64,000 bases of DNA. It comes from Undaria pinnatifida (taxonomy: Eukaryota > Sar > Phaeophyceae > Laminariales > Alariaceae). The stretch spans positions 11,928,080-11,992,079 of the forward strand of contig JABAKD010000030.1 in the NCBI GenBank assembly GCA_012845835.1, given 5' to 3'. The position numbers were made by a program, and so were the translations under genes. The notes below the pieces were generated by a model. That model had not been told where the DNA came from, did not search any database, and was given only the letters and a program-made list of their open reading frames with translations. Shown one piece after another: positions 10,330-22,800 of the stretch (its first letter is position 1; every line of letters begins with the position of its first letter).

Positions 10330-10645
10330 TTTCCCCGATGACGCCTGGATTCAACTAACGAAAACCAGGCTTATAAGCGGACAGTCTATCTACTAGACCA
10401 CAAAGTCACATTGCTATCTAATTTTTTTCTTGACAAATAAATATCGATTTTTCATGAGGATCATTTTTTTTTTCGATGACACCTGGATTCGAACCAGCGA
10501 AGGCCACCAGGATTATACGCGGACAGTCTATCTACTAGAAGGCCACAAAGTCACGTTGATATCTATTTATTTTTTTATGAGGATCATTTTCTTTCCCCGA
10601 TGACACCGGGATTCGAACCTACGAGAAGACCTTGAGGCTTATAGT
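10330..10645 (-). repeat. Tandem tRNA-derived SINE-like units (three)
   Basis: Three units of about 122 bp. On the minus strand units 2 and 3 contain the pol III B-box core GGTTCGAATCC (10485-10495) or a close variant, preceded by a D-arm-like segment with stem GTCT/AGAC (TCTAGTAGATAGACT) and the conserved AGACTGTCCGC. Unit 1 has a damaged B box. The 5' and 3' ends do not form an acceptor stem, so these are not functional tRNAs. A related unit is at 13220-13300. Confidence 0.6.
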
Positions 10646-11164
10646 AGTACATACCGGTACTACTACATCAGGTTTGTACATACTATCAGGTACTACGCTC
10701 AGCGCTGTTGGATCACAATACACGCCCAGCTCAGATCAGTCCGGCTTTACACAGCCCAGCAGCGCAGCGTAGCGCCGTGCGGAGCCGTGCGGTGCGGTGC
10801 CGTGTGCCCTTCGCTGCGGTGCTGTGTCGTGCTGCGCTGTGTCCTTTCTTTCGAACATAGATTAGAGCAGTACCGGGTATAATACGTGTTGTTGTGTACT
10901 ATAATAGTCTATACTTTTATTTTTTTTATTTTTCTACATGTATTCGATCTTGCACGGCCCCCTGTTTTTTCCCCCACGCAAAGTACCCCCGTACCGCCGA
11001 TCAGAACGTAACACCGGTACCAAAAGCACACAACATAGCTAAGGACAACAACAAGGCAATTTGCTTTGCACAAGCAGCTCTTGGCATTATCAAATCGCTG
11101 TCCGCACCAAATCGTGGGCCCCTTCTTTCTGCCCCCTTCACATGTTTTTAGTTGCATTCTTCCT

Positions 11165-11215
11165 TGCCTTGCGCGAGCGTAGCGGGCGGCGTCTAGCCGC
11201 CCGCGAGCGAAGCCC
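11165..11215. repeat. GC-rich inverted repeat
   Basis: GCGGGCGGC and GCCGCCCGC flank a five-base loop, with the outer arms extended by GCGAGCG and CGAGCGAAGC. A strong hairpin is expected. It lies next to a copy of the dyad element. Confidence 0.6.
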
Positions 11216-11249
11216 TTGTAGTATACTAGTATATTACAAGTACCAACAA

Positions 11250-11305
11250 CGCAGCTTGCAAAGATGAGTATCGACCCGAAATTCGTCGAACTCACGGCTG
11301 ACGTC
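11250..11305 (-). repeat. Dispersed dyad element, most regular copy
   Basis: Reads CGCAGCTTGCAAAGATGAGT, ATCGACCCGAAATTCGTCGA, ACTCACGGCTGACGT. The inner arms GAGTATCGAC and GTCGAACTC pair around CCGAAATTC, and the outer CAGCT and GGCTG extend the dyad. Confidence 0.75.
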
Positions 11306-12249
11306 CTTATTATTATTATTTTTTTTCAAATGGTACCAACCCTAACGAGGTGGCGCGGACACAAGACACTATTTAAATAGCAAGACACACAAGACGCAAG
11401 ATCTCAGCAAGATACTATATTCGTACTGGATTGCGAAAGGCACGGCCAAACCTTCCACTTCGTCGAAGCGTGCCGCCTCGAGCACAAAACACACTTCGCG
11501 TTCGTCCGGGGCTCACCTTCATGAAATATGTGTTTGGATCGCTACGGCTGTGCCTCGAGCCAGTACCAGCCGTACTGCGTACCAGGCGGTCGTTATGATA
11601 CTGCTGCTACGGTATGGCAGAATCAGAAGCTCCGCACGACGACCCTAACGGTGGAGCTGGTGAGATCAGTGAGATGTGTATCCGAAGATCCGAGGGCACC
11701 CTGTTTGCTCGTCCATGGAGCAATGGTCACTCGGGCTAAGCACCCTTCAGGCCGGGGCCAACCACGCCCTCAGCAACTCTATCGGGGTGGGATCAATCTT
11801 ACCGCATGGAGCACCGCTTGGTGTGAGTCGCGAAGCTTTTATATTGCTGCCTTTTTGAGGGTTGCAAACAACAAAAATTGGCAATAGCCAAAAGTAGGTA
11901 TACAAACTCACTTTAATCCATTTAAAGACACACTATTAATAAATCGTTTACTAAATATTTTACACTCTGGAAAAGACTTAGACTTCCGAGGGCCATCTCT
12001 GATTGGCCTACAAAGAGCTCCGTTGTTATACCCAAAGTTGGATTAAACATACATAACTTATACCTTTTTTTGGCTTTGTATAAATACTTTGGTGCCCGCC
12101 CATACAATAGCGCCTCCACATGATCCTGGAAACCCCAAATGCAAAATGAGCTGTTCCTGTTGTCTGTTGTCCTCCTTTTGTTCCGACCTCGTGACCTACC
12201 TCAACGTGTGCACTGTACACCATAGGGTGGCTACGGGTGGTGGTCAGCC

Positions 12250-14947
12250 ATGGTCAAACCTCGTGAGCTCACCGTATCGGTTCTTGCTCTCGCGGTGCAC
12301 GTGACGGCGTTCCGATTCCCATCAACACACACGAAAACCGACGTCGACGTCATTCAAAATCATAGTTACAGCAGTTGTAATCGCAGGACAGATGACGTCG
12401 AGCGACGGCGATCTGGCGGGCGTGATGCCCGTGCGTCGACAGCCGTGATGATGGTGTCTGAGAGAGAGGAGGAGCTCAAGTCTAAGATCGCGAAGCTAAG
12501 GGGGGCGGCGGCGAAGGGGGACAGCTATGAGCGGGTTGTGGGCAAGGGCGAAGATCTTACGAAGAAGATGGAGAAAAGCAAGGGGGAGTTTGAAGGAAGC
12601 ATCGAGAAAGCACAGCAGGTATGATTCGCACACTACCTCACGTACGTTCAGTACAGCAACTGCAGCACGTGCAGCATTCACGTTTCGCCCGTACACGTAC
12701 GGCAGCAGTCCCTGGCACGGTTTGAAGAGTCAGGGGGCTGCCGCTGTGGTTGTAGACTTGTAGACAAAACTGGTTGGGTTTCGCTCGCAGCTGGCGTTCT
12801 GCAGTGGTGCTGCTTTCGTGGTGGTATATGATACATTGGGTCCGCCAGCTGTAGAATCCGTGGTTTTTCGCAGCAAATTTGGCACACACACCGCGCTGTC
12901 TGCTGCACCAAAACGGCAGCTGGTGTTGACGTTGGTCTGTAATTTCGAAATCCAGCTGCACATACTTGAAAATATCTCAAATAAGCCCGTCATGGATAGA
13001 ATTACTTTATAAAATACCCTGCTTCGCTGGCCCTGCTTCGCTCTCAGCGCTCCAACCCGGGACACGCCTGCCTATACCCTCCTCTCGGAGCAAAGTATAT
13101 GCTTTCGACTTTGTTCATTGAATGTCGAAGACTTCGTAATAGGGATCTCTGGGGCTCCCCCCTCTTCACTCGCCACGTGATAAGTGTCTATTAATAGGGA
13201 TACAAAAACCTTGGAGCCTTGTTTTCCCGATGACACCAAGATTCGAACCCGCGAACAGCAGGCTCAAAAGCGGACAGTCTATCCACTCGTAGAGCCAACT
13301 CAGTGGCGTGACCGAGTAGCTCAATGGGTAGCAGGGCGTAAAATAGGCGTCCGGCTCGTGCTGCGCGCAGCACGAGCCGTAGGCGAGGTGCGGCCCCCCG
13401 CAGGGGCCCCGGAGCCCCGGAGGGCCGCCGCAGAGGGCCGCCGGAGGCCGTTTTTTGTGCCATATACGAGTAGTAAAATGAGACTAATAATAGGGGCTGT
13501 TACAGACACAGGCCAGTATGCGTCAATATACTCAAAATGTGCTCGAAGACGAAATCAACACTAAAAAAGTCTCAAAAATAAAAATGCCTGTGGCGAAACA
13601 GATCCAAAAAATAAAAACGCCTGCGCGGCGAAAAAGGACCCGCACAATTTTTTCGAGTCGAAAAAAGGTGCGGCACAGGGAAAACGTGGTGCGGCACCAT
13701 GCCTTCGGCACGTGGTGAAAAAAACGGGATTTACGACAAAAAGGTGCGCCAGCGCAACATTTCATCACCTATTTTACGCCCAGATGGGTGGTGCTATCAA
13801 GAAAAAATCCTGTACCATGCAGCACAGCAGCATCTGACTGGGTGGTCCTTCTGGAGATTCCGTCCTTTTTTCGTGTGAGCCAACGCGTCATTTTCTTGTT
13901 GTACGCACTGCTGTGCTGCTGTAGCACATAGTGGGTGGGCGGTTGGATGGGTGGATGGGTCGGTACGTGGGTGAGCGCTTTCGTGCCTGTGGGTCTGGGG
14001 GTGGTAACCCTGTCATTTTTTTGGTACTACAGCAACTTATTTTTGCCGCCATACCGTATCTGGCTTACTGTAGTTCAGCGTACCACTATTAACAGTACCC
14101 GGTATTGCCATAAATGCGTACCTGGTATGAACAAGGTTTCCCTTCGGAGGACGGGTGACGCAAGAGGCTGATGCTTTCGCATGTTGCACCCCCGTGCATT
14201 CGCCCGCATCCTTACGGTAGAGCATGCAGCTATACTGCAATGTAATTGATCAGGGTGTATCGGCAATTAAGGCACTTACCTGGTACTACTGCTGTAAAGA
14301 CAATCCAGATAAATTATGCTGATGAATCTGTTGTAGCCTACCATGTATCTGGTACTACTAATGTTCTGGGCATACAAGTGCAAGTTTACCGAATCTACAG
14401 AGTATGTTGTAGTAGTAGCTGCGACTTTCATGTACCCGGCGTGTAAGCATTCGGATGCAAACTGATTGCTGTACTCAGCACATTTGATGCGCTTACAACA
14501 GTCCAGGTACTACTACATGCTGTGTAACGTTGTGTGTAACCAGCAAGAAAGCAATCTACCCCCAAGCACATCAGGTACATGACGAAGTTTTCTGTAAAAA
14601 ACGAGTAACAAATAACTCACAGTAGTCTGCAGCAGCAAGCAGCGTTATCATGATACTCGGAGCTGCAGCTAGCTGTCTGTGTTGGGTGATCCCAAATAAA
14701 CGATGCGAGTTCTCGCAACACGTTGCTGCAGCAACGGCGACCGCCGCAGCCAGCACTTGAGCGCCTTCCCCTAAGGTGCCCAGTCAGAGCATTAGTGTCA
14801 TCATCACAGCCAGCTCTCTCCCTCACATGCTCCCCACGCATAGACACTCCTGCATGGAACGAGTATATAGCAAGGAAGATAGGCTAGGCGAAGTCGTGAC
14901 CACAGACAGCCGATTTTTTATCTTTAGAAATTTGACGCAGTAGACAC

Positions 14948-14985
<38 letters not shown>

Positions 14986-17900
14986 ACAGAAACAGCGGTG
15001 GTGGTGGCGGCGGCGCTGGGGGGCTGACGGTGGCATTGGGACGCTTCGGCGACAGCGCTGTGGTATAGCGGTGAAAATTCAGCTCCAACTTCGACACGAA
15101 ATCTGCTGACGTTGTGAGCAGCAGTTGCTGGGAAAAAAACGAACGGCAGCAGCTGATGAAACATTTTTCAGACTATAGCCCAAAAAGAAACGAAGGCCCC
15201 ACAGCAGGCCCAGCAGCAGGCAACAAAACTATGAAAGGCCCGCCAGCAGGCGCAGGGAAGCCTGACCGGCTAGCCGCATCGAATTGGTACTTAGTTCTAT
15301 TATGCAACAGCTGGAGGACTGCTGTACTTCAGATATCATAGGCAGAAGAATCTGCCTCATGTGTACTGCTTTGTCGTTTCGGATTGCCGACGATGCTACA
15401 TATCCATAACCGGCGTGCATGCCAGAGAGCCTTGAGCGACCCGTGCTCAAGCGGTATAATATGGCCGCACGGCAGACTGGTATGACATCATACCATACCA
15501 GGTATGTGCTTGTGACTGCTGTACACGTGTCAACTACAACAGCAGCGGCGTCGGATGTGGAGTGTGGAAGATTGCGGCGCGGCCTATTCTCCGATGCTGG
15601 ATAGCTGCGTACGAGTAGTACGTACGTGTATAATATTTAGCAACGAGCGGCCGGTGTATCACACAGCTTGCAAAAAGACTTTCGACCCTAAATTCGTCCC
15701 AGCTGGCGTATTTAGACTAATTTTGTCAAATACTTGATGACAGTGTTTGGTGTACCGTACTATTGATGTGATGGAGTCGTGTGTCCGGATGTTGCGTGTG
15801 CCCATAATGAATTAGCAGGTGCCTGGTACATACTTGCTGTCCCCAACGCCTAGGGCAATGCACATGTCGCCCCACTATCGTTGTTGCTACTATCGTTGTT
15901 GCTGTTGGTGGTGGTGGTGCTGGTGGTGGTGGTGCTGCTGCTTCTGTTCTTTTGCTATTCTCACATGAACAACTCGTCGCCATACCGCAAACCAAATACA
16001 ATTATGTGCCGCGGACTCACGTTTTTTTTTCCATCCTTTCTCCCGCCCGATTCTCGACCGCGCCCAGGAAAAAGTCCGCGGGGGTGTCGTCGTCAGAGGC
16101 AAGAAAGAAGACGCCGTCAGCGAGTTGGAGGCCGGTCGACGGACGATCGTTAAAGACCCCGATGACCCGGTGCAGCAAGCGGATATCTTCGACAACCTCA
16201 TGATCTCGAGGGAGGAGGACCTCGAGGAGGAGCTGAGGGCGGCGTACATGCCGGTGAGGATTGACGACAACGACAGCGAACGCAGCGGCAACCTCCGCGG
16301 AGACCGTGGCTGAATCAACAACGTATACGCGATCGCCACCTTCTTCTGTGTTGCTGGAAATAAGATGAATGGCAGTGCGCGATGGCATATTCGCGGCACG
16401 CAAAAAAACAGATCGTACTGTGAACAGGGTTCCCAAGGCGCCGCCGCGTGCATACACCGAGACTACAACCTGTAATTTTTACCGTGGATAAAAATGTAAA
16501 AGCACCTGCCCATCCCAACCTATGAAAACAACGTACCCGCTCAGTTTGAACTCCAACCCGCCGCGTCTGTTATGATCGTCTTCGATGCCGCTGTAGTTGA
16601 CCCTTTTCCGCTGGCCCGCATGTATTCCCAATGGTGTTTGAGCGCAGGACGGCGGCGTTGGCAAAGGGGGGCCGGGGAAAAAGGGCAAGTTCGATGGTGG
16701 TTACGCGACGACCATGCAGGGGGCGGAGGCGTTTTTTAATAAGCCGTCGCCGTTTCAGAAGGCGGCTGAAAAGGAGCGGGAAGAGGCCGAGGCTGCCGCG
16801 GAGGCGGATGATCGCGTCGCTAACGCCGTCGACAGCGCAGAAACCGCCGTAGAGACTACGGGGGAGGTTATTTCGGTGCGTTTTCGGTGTTATCTACGCG
16901 CGCATGGTATGATAGGTCTGCTGATACTGTCCATAATGAAATATGCAACCAGCTGTGCGTGAAGATGCAAGGGCGTTGCGTTACCATCACTGTCTAGTAT
17001 ACGAATAGTCACGGTTTGGGGTCGAGGATCTGGCTTGTTTGCTTCATGGCGGTAGCTTCTGCAGCTCCTTTTTTGTCACGGGACCAAATGTGTGCAGTGT
17101 TTGTGCCTGAACCCTCCCGCTCCATATTCGCTTGTCGTGCTGCACCCGGTCCTTTAGGACCCCTTGACCGATGAATCCCAACGGATAACGGGAAGCGTCG
17201 GCGGGCGTTGGGAAAAGCCAGCGGAGGGAGTTGAACTTGACAAGCACAAGCCTGGGGTGGGGTCATGGGGGGTGTTCGAGCGCCCCAAGGATATGAGCAA
17301 GGCGTACGGGGGAGGGCGAGACCCGACATTGAAGAGGATGGATCCTGAGGAGACCCGACGTCGCGACGAAGAAACGAAGGCCATTTTGAGGAGGTGCGGT
17401 GGAATGTAATAGCGCGGGGGGGAGTACTAGTAGCGGCTGAAAAAAATGGGTATGGTACTGGACCATTTTTTGTGGCCATTGTAACGGATGAGTTTGGTGG
17501 TTGTTGCGTTGTTGTTATGTTTGCCGCGTGTTCCTTTTTGGGGTATAGGTGACGTCTTTTCAGGTGCAATAGCAGCACAGCGAGCCCTCACAGGTACAAG
17601 GTACGACAACAGACGTCAGCATCAGGGGAAAGCTGTAATTGGCTACCTCGGAGAAGCTAAACCTGTTGTTGAACAGAGAGACAGTTCTGGCGTTCGCGCG
17701 GTAGCTGCGTTTTTTTCTTGCATGGCGAATGAAACGTACTTTAATACTGTTAGTTCATGGGGGGTATTTGCTATTACGCGGAGACTGCACGGTGATGCGC
17801 CGGGGAAGACAGGGGTGCGTTTGGCCTTGCGTATCAACGGCATGCGAGCGTATCCTTTGGCGGCTTTGTGTAACGCGCGATTGTTCGAACAGCCGTTGTG

Positions 17901-19832
17901 TCGCACGCCCGAATCGAGCAACACTGATCACGTCCACAAATTACGTCGGTGTTCGTGACGAAAACGACAGCGCCTGATACCGCATCGACTGCAATTTGTT
18001 GGATTCGGTATTGTGTGGGATTGGTGTTCGAGAATCGGCGTCCGACTCGTAACAAGAACACCCTGACGGCGTTACCTTCTCCGCTTCTCCCTGCGAGAGC
18101 GCTGACTCCAAACCAACGGCGAATGGGTCGACTGAGTGATACGAGTTATGTGCATAGATGCTGAGAGCCCGCGGTTTGTCCCCTTGATTGACCGTCTCCT
18201 ACACCTAAATGAAGGCCCAAAAACTGGACTCGCCCGAAAAGACCGGTCTCCATGCTATTAAAATTGCATTTTTGATTCAGCGAGGGCGACAAACATCGGA
18301 AACGCAACTGACTTCAATCCAGGCACTGTGACTGTATTTTACAAATTTATTTCTATCAACGTCAGCCGTGAGTTCGACAAAATTTGGGTCGATACTCATC
18401 TTTGCAAGCTGCGTAACACCGGTCGTCCGTTTTTAGTAAGGTTCATGAGTAAAGACCTAATCAATAATAGTAGCAGTATTAGTATCATAATGGACATCAA
18501 GCCTGCAATGAACCATGATGAAAACATTAGCATGTTCGGTGACATGGAAATTATTGTCTACTTCGAAGTATTGGAGTAAGGAATAGTTAATGTCATACCT
18601 GGTACTAATGTTATGTATTAAATCGCTTTCCTCACAATAAAATCGAATAAAAAACAAGGTATCCTTTATTGCAATCATTGGTCTAGGTATTACAATCGTG
18701 CGGTATCTACACCATGTAACATGTGTAATTATAGTCTAATGCCCTGCTCACATACTTCGTATGATACTATTACTAACGTTAACAGCGACAGTGGAATCAT
18801 GGAGTACAATAACAGTGCATTGGAATACTGATCGTGCATGACCAAGTGTTAGATTGGTAACTCAATAGTCTGCACATCTGGCAACAAAATGTCCTCGCTG
18901 TAGTTGCAGGTTGGCAGGGCGACGTGTCGCGGGTTATTCATCGCTATCGGCAACTTCCCCATACTGGCTCACCGCCTCAGTCTTTTGCTCGGTCGCACTT
19001 TGCGCCCCTCGGTTATATTTCCTTCTCCTTGTTCTTCTTTAGCGCTCCGTGTTCTTTTTTCGCGGCTCGTGTTCATTTTTCACGCTCCTTTTTCTTTTTT
19101 TTTTTGCCCCGTGTTTTTTTTTCGCGCCGGGGCTGCCGCACCAGCTACCGCGGGTCTGTCGGAGAGGACTTGCAGAGGGAAAAGAAAAACGAGGTTGAGA
19201 TTCAGGCTGCACTGGATCAGTCGAAGCGAGCCATGAGGTTCGGCGATACATTTGGCGCAGTATCTGCCCTGGAAGCCGTGAAGCAGGTGATCGCGATCCG
19301 ACGACAATGCACTTCAGCGCAGTCGCAAGGCTAGCTTTCAACAACCCAACATTGTTGGGTGCTCTAGCGGAGCACGCTCCGACATGAAATGCTACATGAC
19401 CCGCACCCCTGTTTTTCCTTTATTCCTTGATGGTCCTGAATATGTGTACGTGGGTTCGGGTCTTGGCTAACAGTAGCTCGCGGCTTAACTCTCTCTGATG
19501 CACCTTGCTCCCTTTAATAATGTAATATCACAATTGATCGCGCGCCCGGTGCTCAATGGAATGCACACAGCGGTGGTCGAGGTGCCGCAGTAGTCGGTAT
19601 GGCCTTCGCAGAGGCATGCACTCGTGACGTCGAGCCATTCCCCCACACGCTTCGCGCTCCTCAGGAGTGCTCCACGCACGGACCGCTGGGGGCTGTGGTT
19701 TTCCTCGAACTTGCTATGGCGTTGGAAGCTACGGGGAGGTCGTATCAAGCCCAGGATATCTACAAGGTCCTCCGACGGTCTAAGAACCGCGAGGTGCGGG
19801 CGCAGGCGAAGAGGTGAGCATGCGACAAGCCG

Positions 19833-19869
<37 letters not shown>

Positions 19870-22800
19870 CGTTGTTCGTACTAAGTATACTACCAGGTAT
19901 ACGATAAGGAGGCGGGGCTGATAGCGGGGCGGGTTTGTTGAGTCACCAGTGCAACATGCGTGTGGTAGATATAACTATGTGTCATGTAAGGGAACCGGTG
20001 TAAAATGCGTGGTAGATACAGAAATATGTTCAAGGGCGAAGTGTCGAGTCTTCTCTGGGAGGTATCTCCTGTTCCCTGTTATCTAATGCTCGGCGGGTGG
20101 ACCTTGAACCACTTTAGCATCACGGTGACATCTCACGATCACTCGGCATGTCAATAATGGCGATTCGCTTTTTGTGGGCATGGCAATCCTCCCGCAGTTC
20201 ATGAGCTTCTTGGGATGGGTATGGGAGTGATGTTAGACAAAACCGGTAGGACCTCAAGTAATTATGTATCGATGACCACTAGCAATGGGCTATCCGCGCC
20301 AACTGTATTATTAGTGTACCCATCAGTCACACACACCTAAATCGAATATGTCCCGTCATGCGTTTTGCCCTCCGTCCATCTTTTATTTTTCAGGCTGAAC
20401 GAGGGACTTGAGGCGATGGACATGCTTAAGTTCGGACGTCCTGGGGAGGTGGACGAGGAGTCGGAGATTAGTAAAATGTGGTCCAAAAGCTTCAACCCGG
20501 TAAGGCCTTTTTGCCACCCAATCGTGTCTATTTTTTTATCCGATCGTGTTTGTCTTGTTTTTGCGCGCTCTCTAAGGGTAGGTGGGGCTGCCGTCCGGGA
20601 GACAGGGATGCTAAGATTGTGCTTGGCTTTTTCGTTACGGTTTACTGGCTGGCTGATTGCGCATGACCCCATCACCATTGGTGTGTGTCGGGTTGGAGGG
20701 ACTGGTTCAGAAATGTCAAAAATGCGAGTTGTGCAAGTGTCACCTACGGGAGAGGTGCTTCGCCTCGGCGTTTTAACCCTTTTTTTTCGTGATTACAGGA
20801 TGGCAACCGATATAAATTACATGTTTGGTCTTGCCGACAAAGGTTGTTCTTACCAACCGCCTACGTAAGCGCGCGAGTAGCAGTAGGAGTAAGAGCGTGC
20901 TACGCACATATGACACGCGCCGTTGAATGGCCGTTGACTTGTAGCTCGGGTACCAAATTGACACCACCCGCCAACCAAGGAGTGGCCGATGCTCTGCTGT
21001 ACTCGTCTTTCTTTGTTGGTCGATTAGGGTATTGTTCGCTCTCGAGCCCCCAAAGGGTATGCTAACCGAACTTCCCAAAACGTTGTTCTAGGCGTTTCCT
21101 CAGCGGCGTCTGTCTTTCCCTTGACAAAGTTAGTGATGCCATCCGTCGATGGAACGCCAAGAGAAATGTTGAGTTTTTTCGCCGTATGATCTGTTTTCTT
21201 TATTTTGGCTGTGTTGCCCAGGTGTCGGGAGACACGGAAAAAAAATACAGCTCTGTCTTCTTCGAGAAGGACGCCGATGGGAGGCCAAAGGGCGACAACG
21301 TCTTCGCAGTCGATGACGCCAAGCAAGTGAGAAAAGAAGGCCTGACCAAGCGTGCGTACCTATTACAATTGTGTACCTGTATTGTTTGTCAGTCCAGAAG
21401 CGAGGTACGGGGCCTCAAGCATTCCTTCAGAGTAGCAGCCCTGGCTCCCGTCTGTCTGGGCAAGGACGGGTATCAAAAAAGCGCAAGACACTGATTGTAC
21501 TTTTAAGGGCAACACATAGCAGCCTAGCTATATGAAGTGCGTGGGTTCGGATGCGGCTGTAATATACCAATACTGCACGAGTTTAATTTGTGCCGGCGTT
21601 CCGGTGGAGCCCTGTTGATAGAACGCTCGTGTTGTTACGTGGCATGTTGCAAAATACAAGGACGGAAAGGTTTGAGACGTTTTTACTAGAAGGCGGCAAG
21701 CTGCTCGTGCCATGGTGTTCTATCATATTTTTGACGTGTTGAGACAGCTGCCGTTGTTGCTCTACCTAACCATGCTTTCGTTTTCACGCCCGCGACAACG
21801 CCAGGTGTTGATGTTCGCGTCCAAGTACCCGGGAGGCATTTCGTCGAAACGCATCATCAACGCCTTCGAATTCTTGAGGAAACGTTCGGAGGAGGCTGCT
21901 CTAGCCGCACAGCGAGAAGCTTCATCGCTGCGAAGACAAGCCCAAGCAGCCTCGGAACAGGAAAAGACCGAGGAGGACCCTGCTTCAGCTCAAGGGGAGA
22001 GGAGAGAAAATTCTGCAAAAAATCCTATAGAAAATCCTATAGAATTGGAGCGGCGACCACCGCCTTGGGTGAAGAACGCCGAGAGCCTGCTTCCGACGGG
22101 TGGAGCTGGGCTCGTGTCACTGATGGGGGACATGTCGAGCTTGGAGCAGAGGATACAGGGAGGGTGGAACCTTGTCATCAAGGCCGGCGGAAGGTACGTG
22201 TTTGCTTTTCGTTGTTGTTGTTGTTGTTGTTGATGATTTGTCCTTTGGCGCATGGGTGAAAATGAAGCTCACACACATCACGCTGCATATGTCTCGCGTG
22301 TCAGTTTCACTCGGTTGCCGAAAGAGCGGTGCTAAAGCGGCAACGGTAATGCAAGGTTGGCGACCTCGGGGTGTTTTTTGTTTATGTAGGGCGAGAGAGG
22401 GTGCATCGTCGACAGTGTCGTGAAGCCGAAACCAGGCAAAATATAACTAGGCTTACCGTGAAGGTGCGGACGATATAAACCGGCATATTTTGGTGCCCTG
22501 CGGCTAGAGGAGTAAGGTGGTGCACACGTAAATCATGCTGCTGTTACCGAAGTCCGACGTGCATGGAAGCGGATAAATCTTCGGCGATTGAGGCCAACCG
22601 ATAGCCTTTGGGCGGTGTCAACGTGTGCTCAACCATGAAGCATGAGCCGGTGTTGGCTGCTAAAGCTCCGGAGCACAGCGACCGGGCTGGCGTTGTTCCC
22701 TCCCTAACGTCGGGACCCACGGTATAATAATAGTTTTTTCTGTTGTGCTTGCTTTCCTGCTCAGAGATGACGCGCTGCTCCCAGCGTTCGAATACCTCGT

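Larger units (their letters stand above)
9590..10745. repeat. Paired low-complexity GCNGTGC tracts and a shared 38-bp motif
   Basis: Two tracts of GCAGCGC/GTGCTTTGC-type sequence lie at about 9590-9750 and 10748-10850. Near each is a copy of a motif beginning GTTGGATCACAA and ending CCCAGCTCAG (9818-9856 and 10705-10741). A direct repeat with GCATTTTAAAGGACGTCCAT occurs twice at 9950-10022. This looks like diverged duplication of a larger repeat. Confidence 0.5.
6286..12249. other. Repeat-rich stretch without a confident gene
   Basis: About 6 kb between two divergent genes. I see dispersed dyad elements, a tRNA-like tandem array, simple repeats and a diverged duplication (about 7785-7880 against 7945-8045, both with CCCGGCTTGGCCC-like sequence). 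A minus-strand segment near 7475-7610 reads acidic or Ala/Glu-rich depending on frame and could be an exon of the coiled-coil gene, but its phase cannot be matched on both sides. Long frames such as 6719-7285 have no protein-like composition. Upstream promoter elements of the two flanking genes probably lie here but cannot be recognised. Confidence 0.5.

Noticed and set aside
10485-10495. A true tRNA gene at the B-box motifs (also 13240, 46600, 47499, 54160)
   Set aside because: No copy closes an acceptor stem, and spacing or D-arms are irregular, so tRNA-derived repeats fit better.
21071-21190. Possible exon after TTGTTCTAG
   Set aside because: In the phase delivered by exon 20799-20864 it stops after ten codons; skipping to 21222 keeps the frame.
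22764-22799. Possible exon after TCCTGCTCAG
   Set aside because: Including it puts the next exon out of frame with an early stop; joining 22193 to 23043 directly keeps phase.
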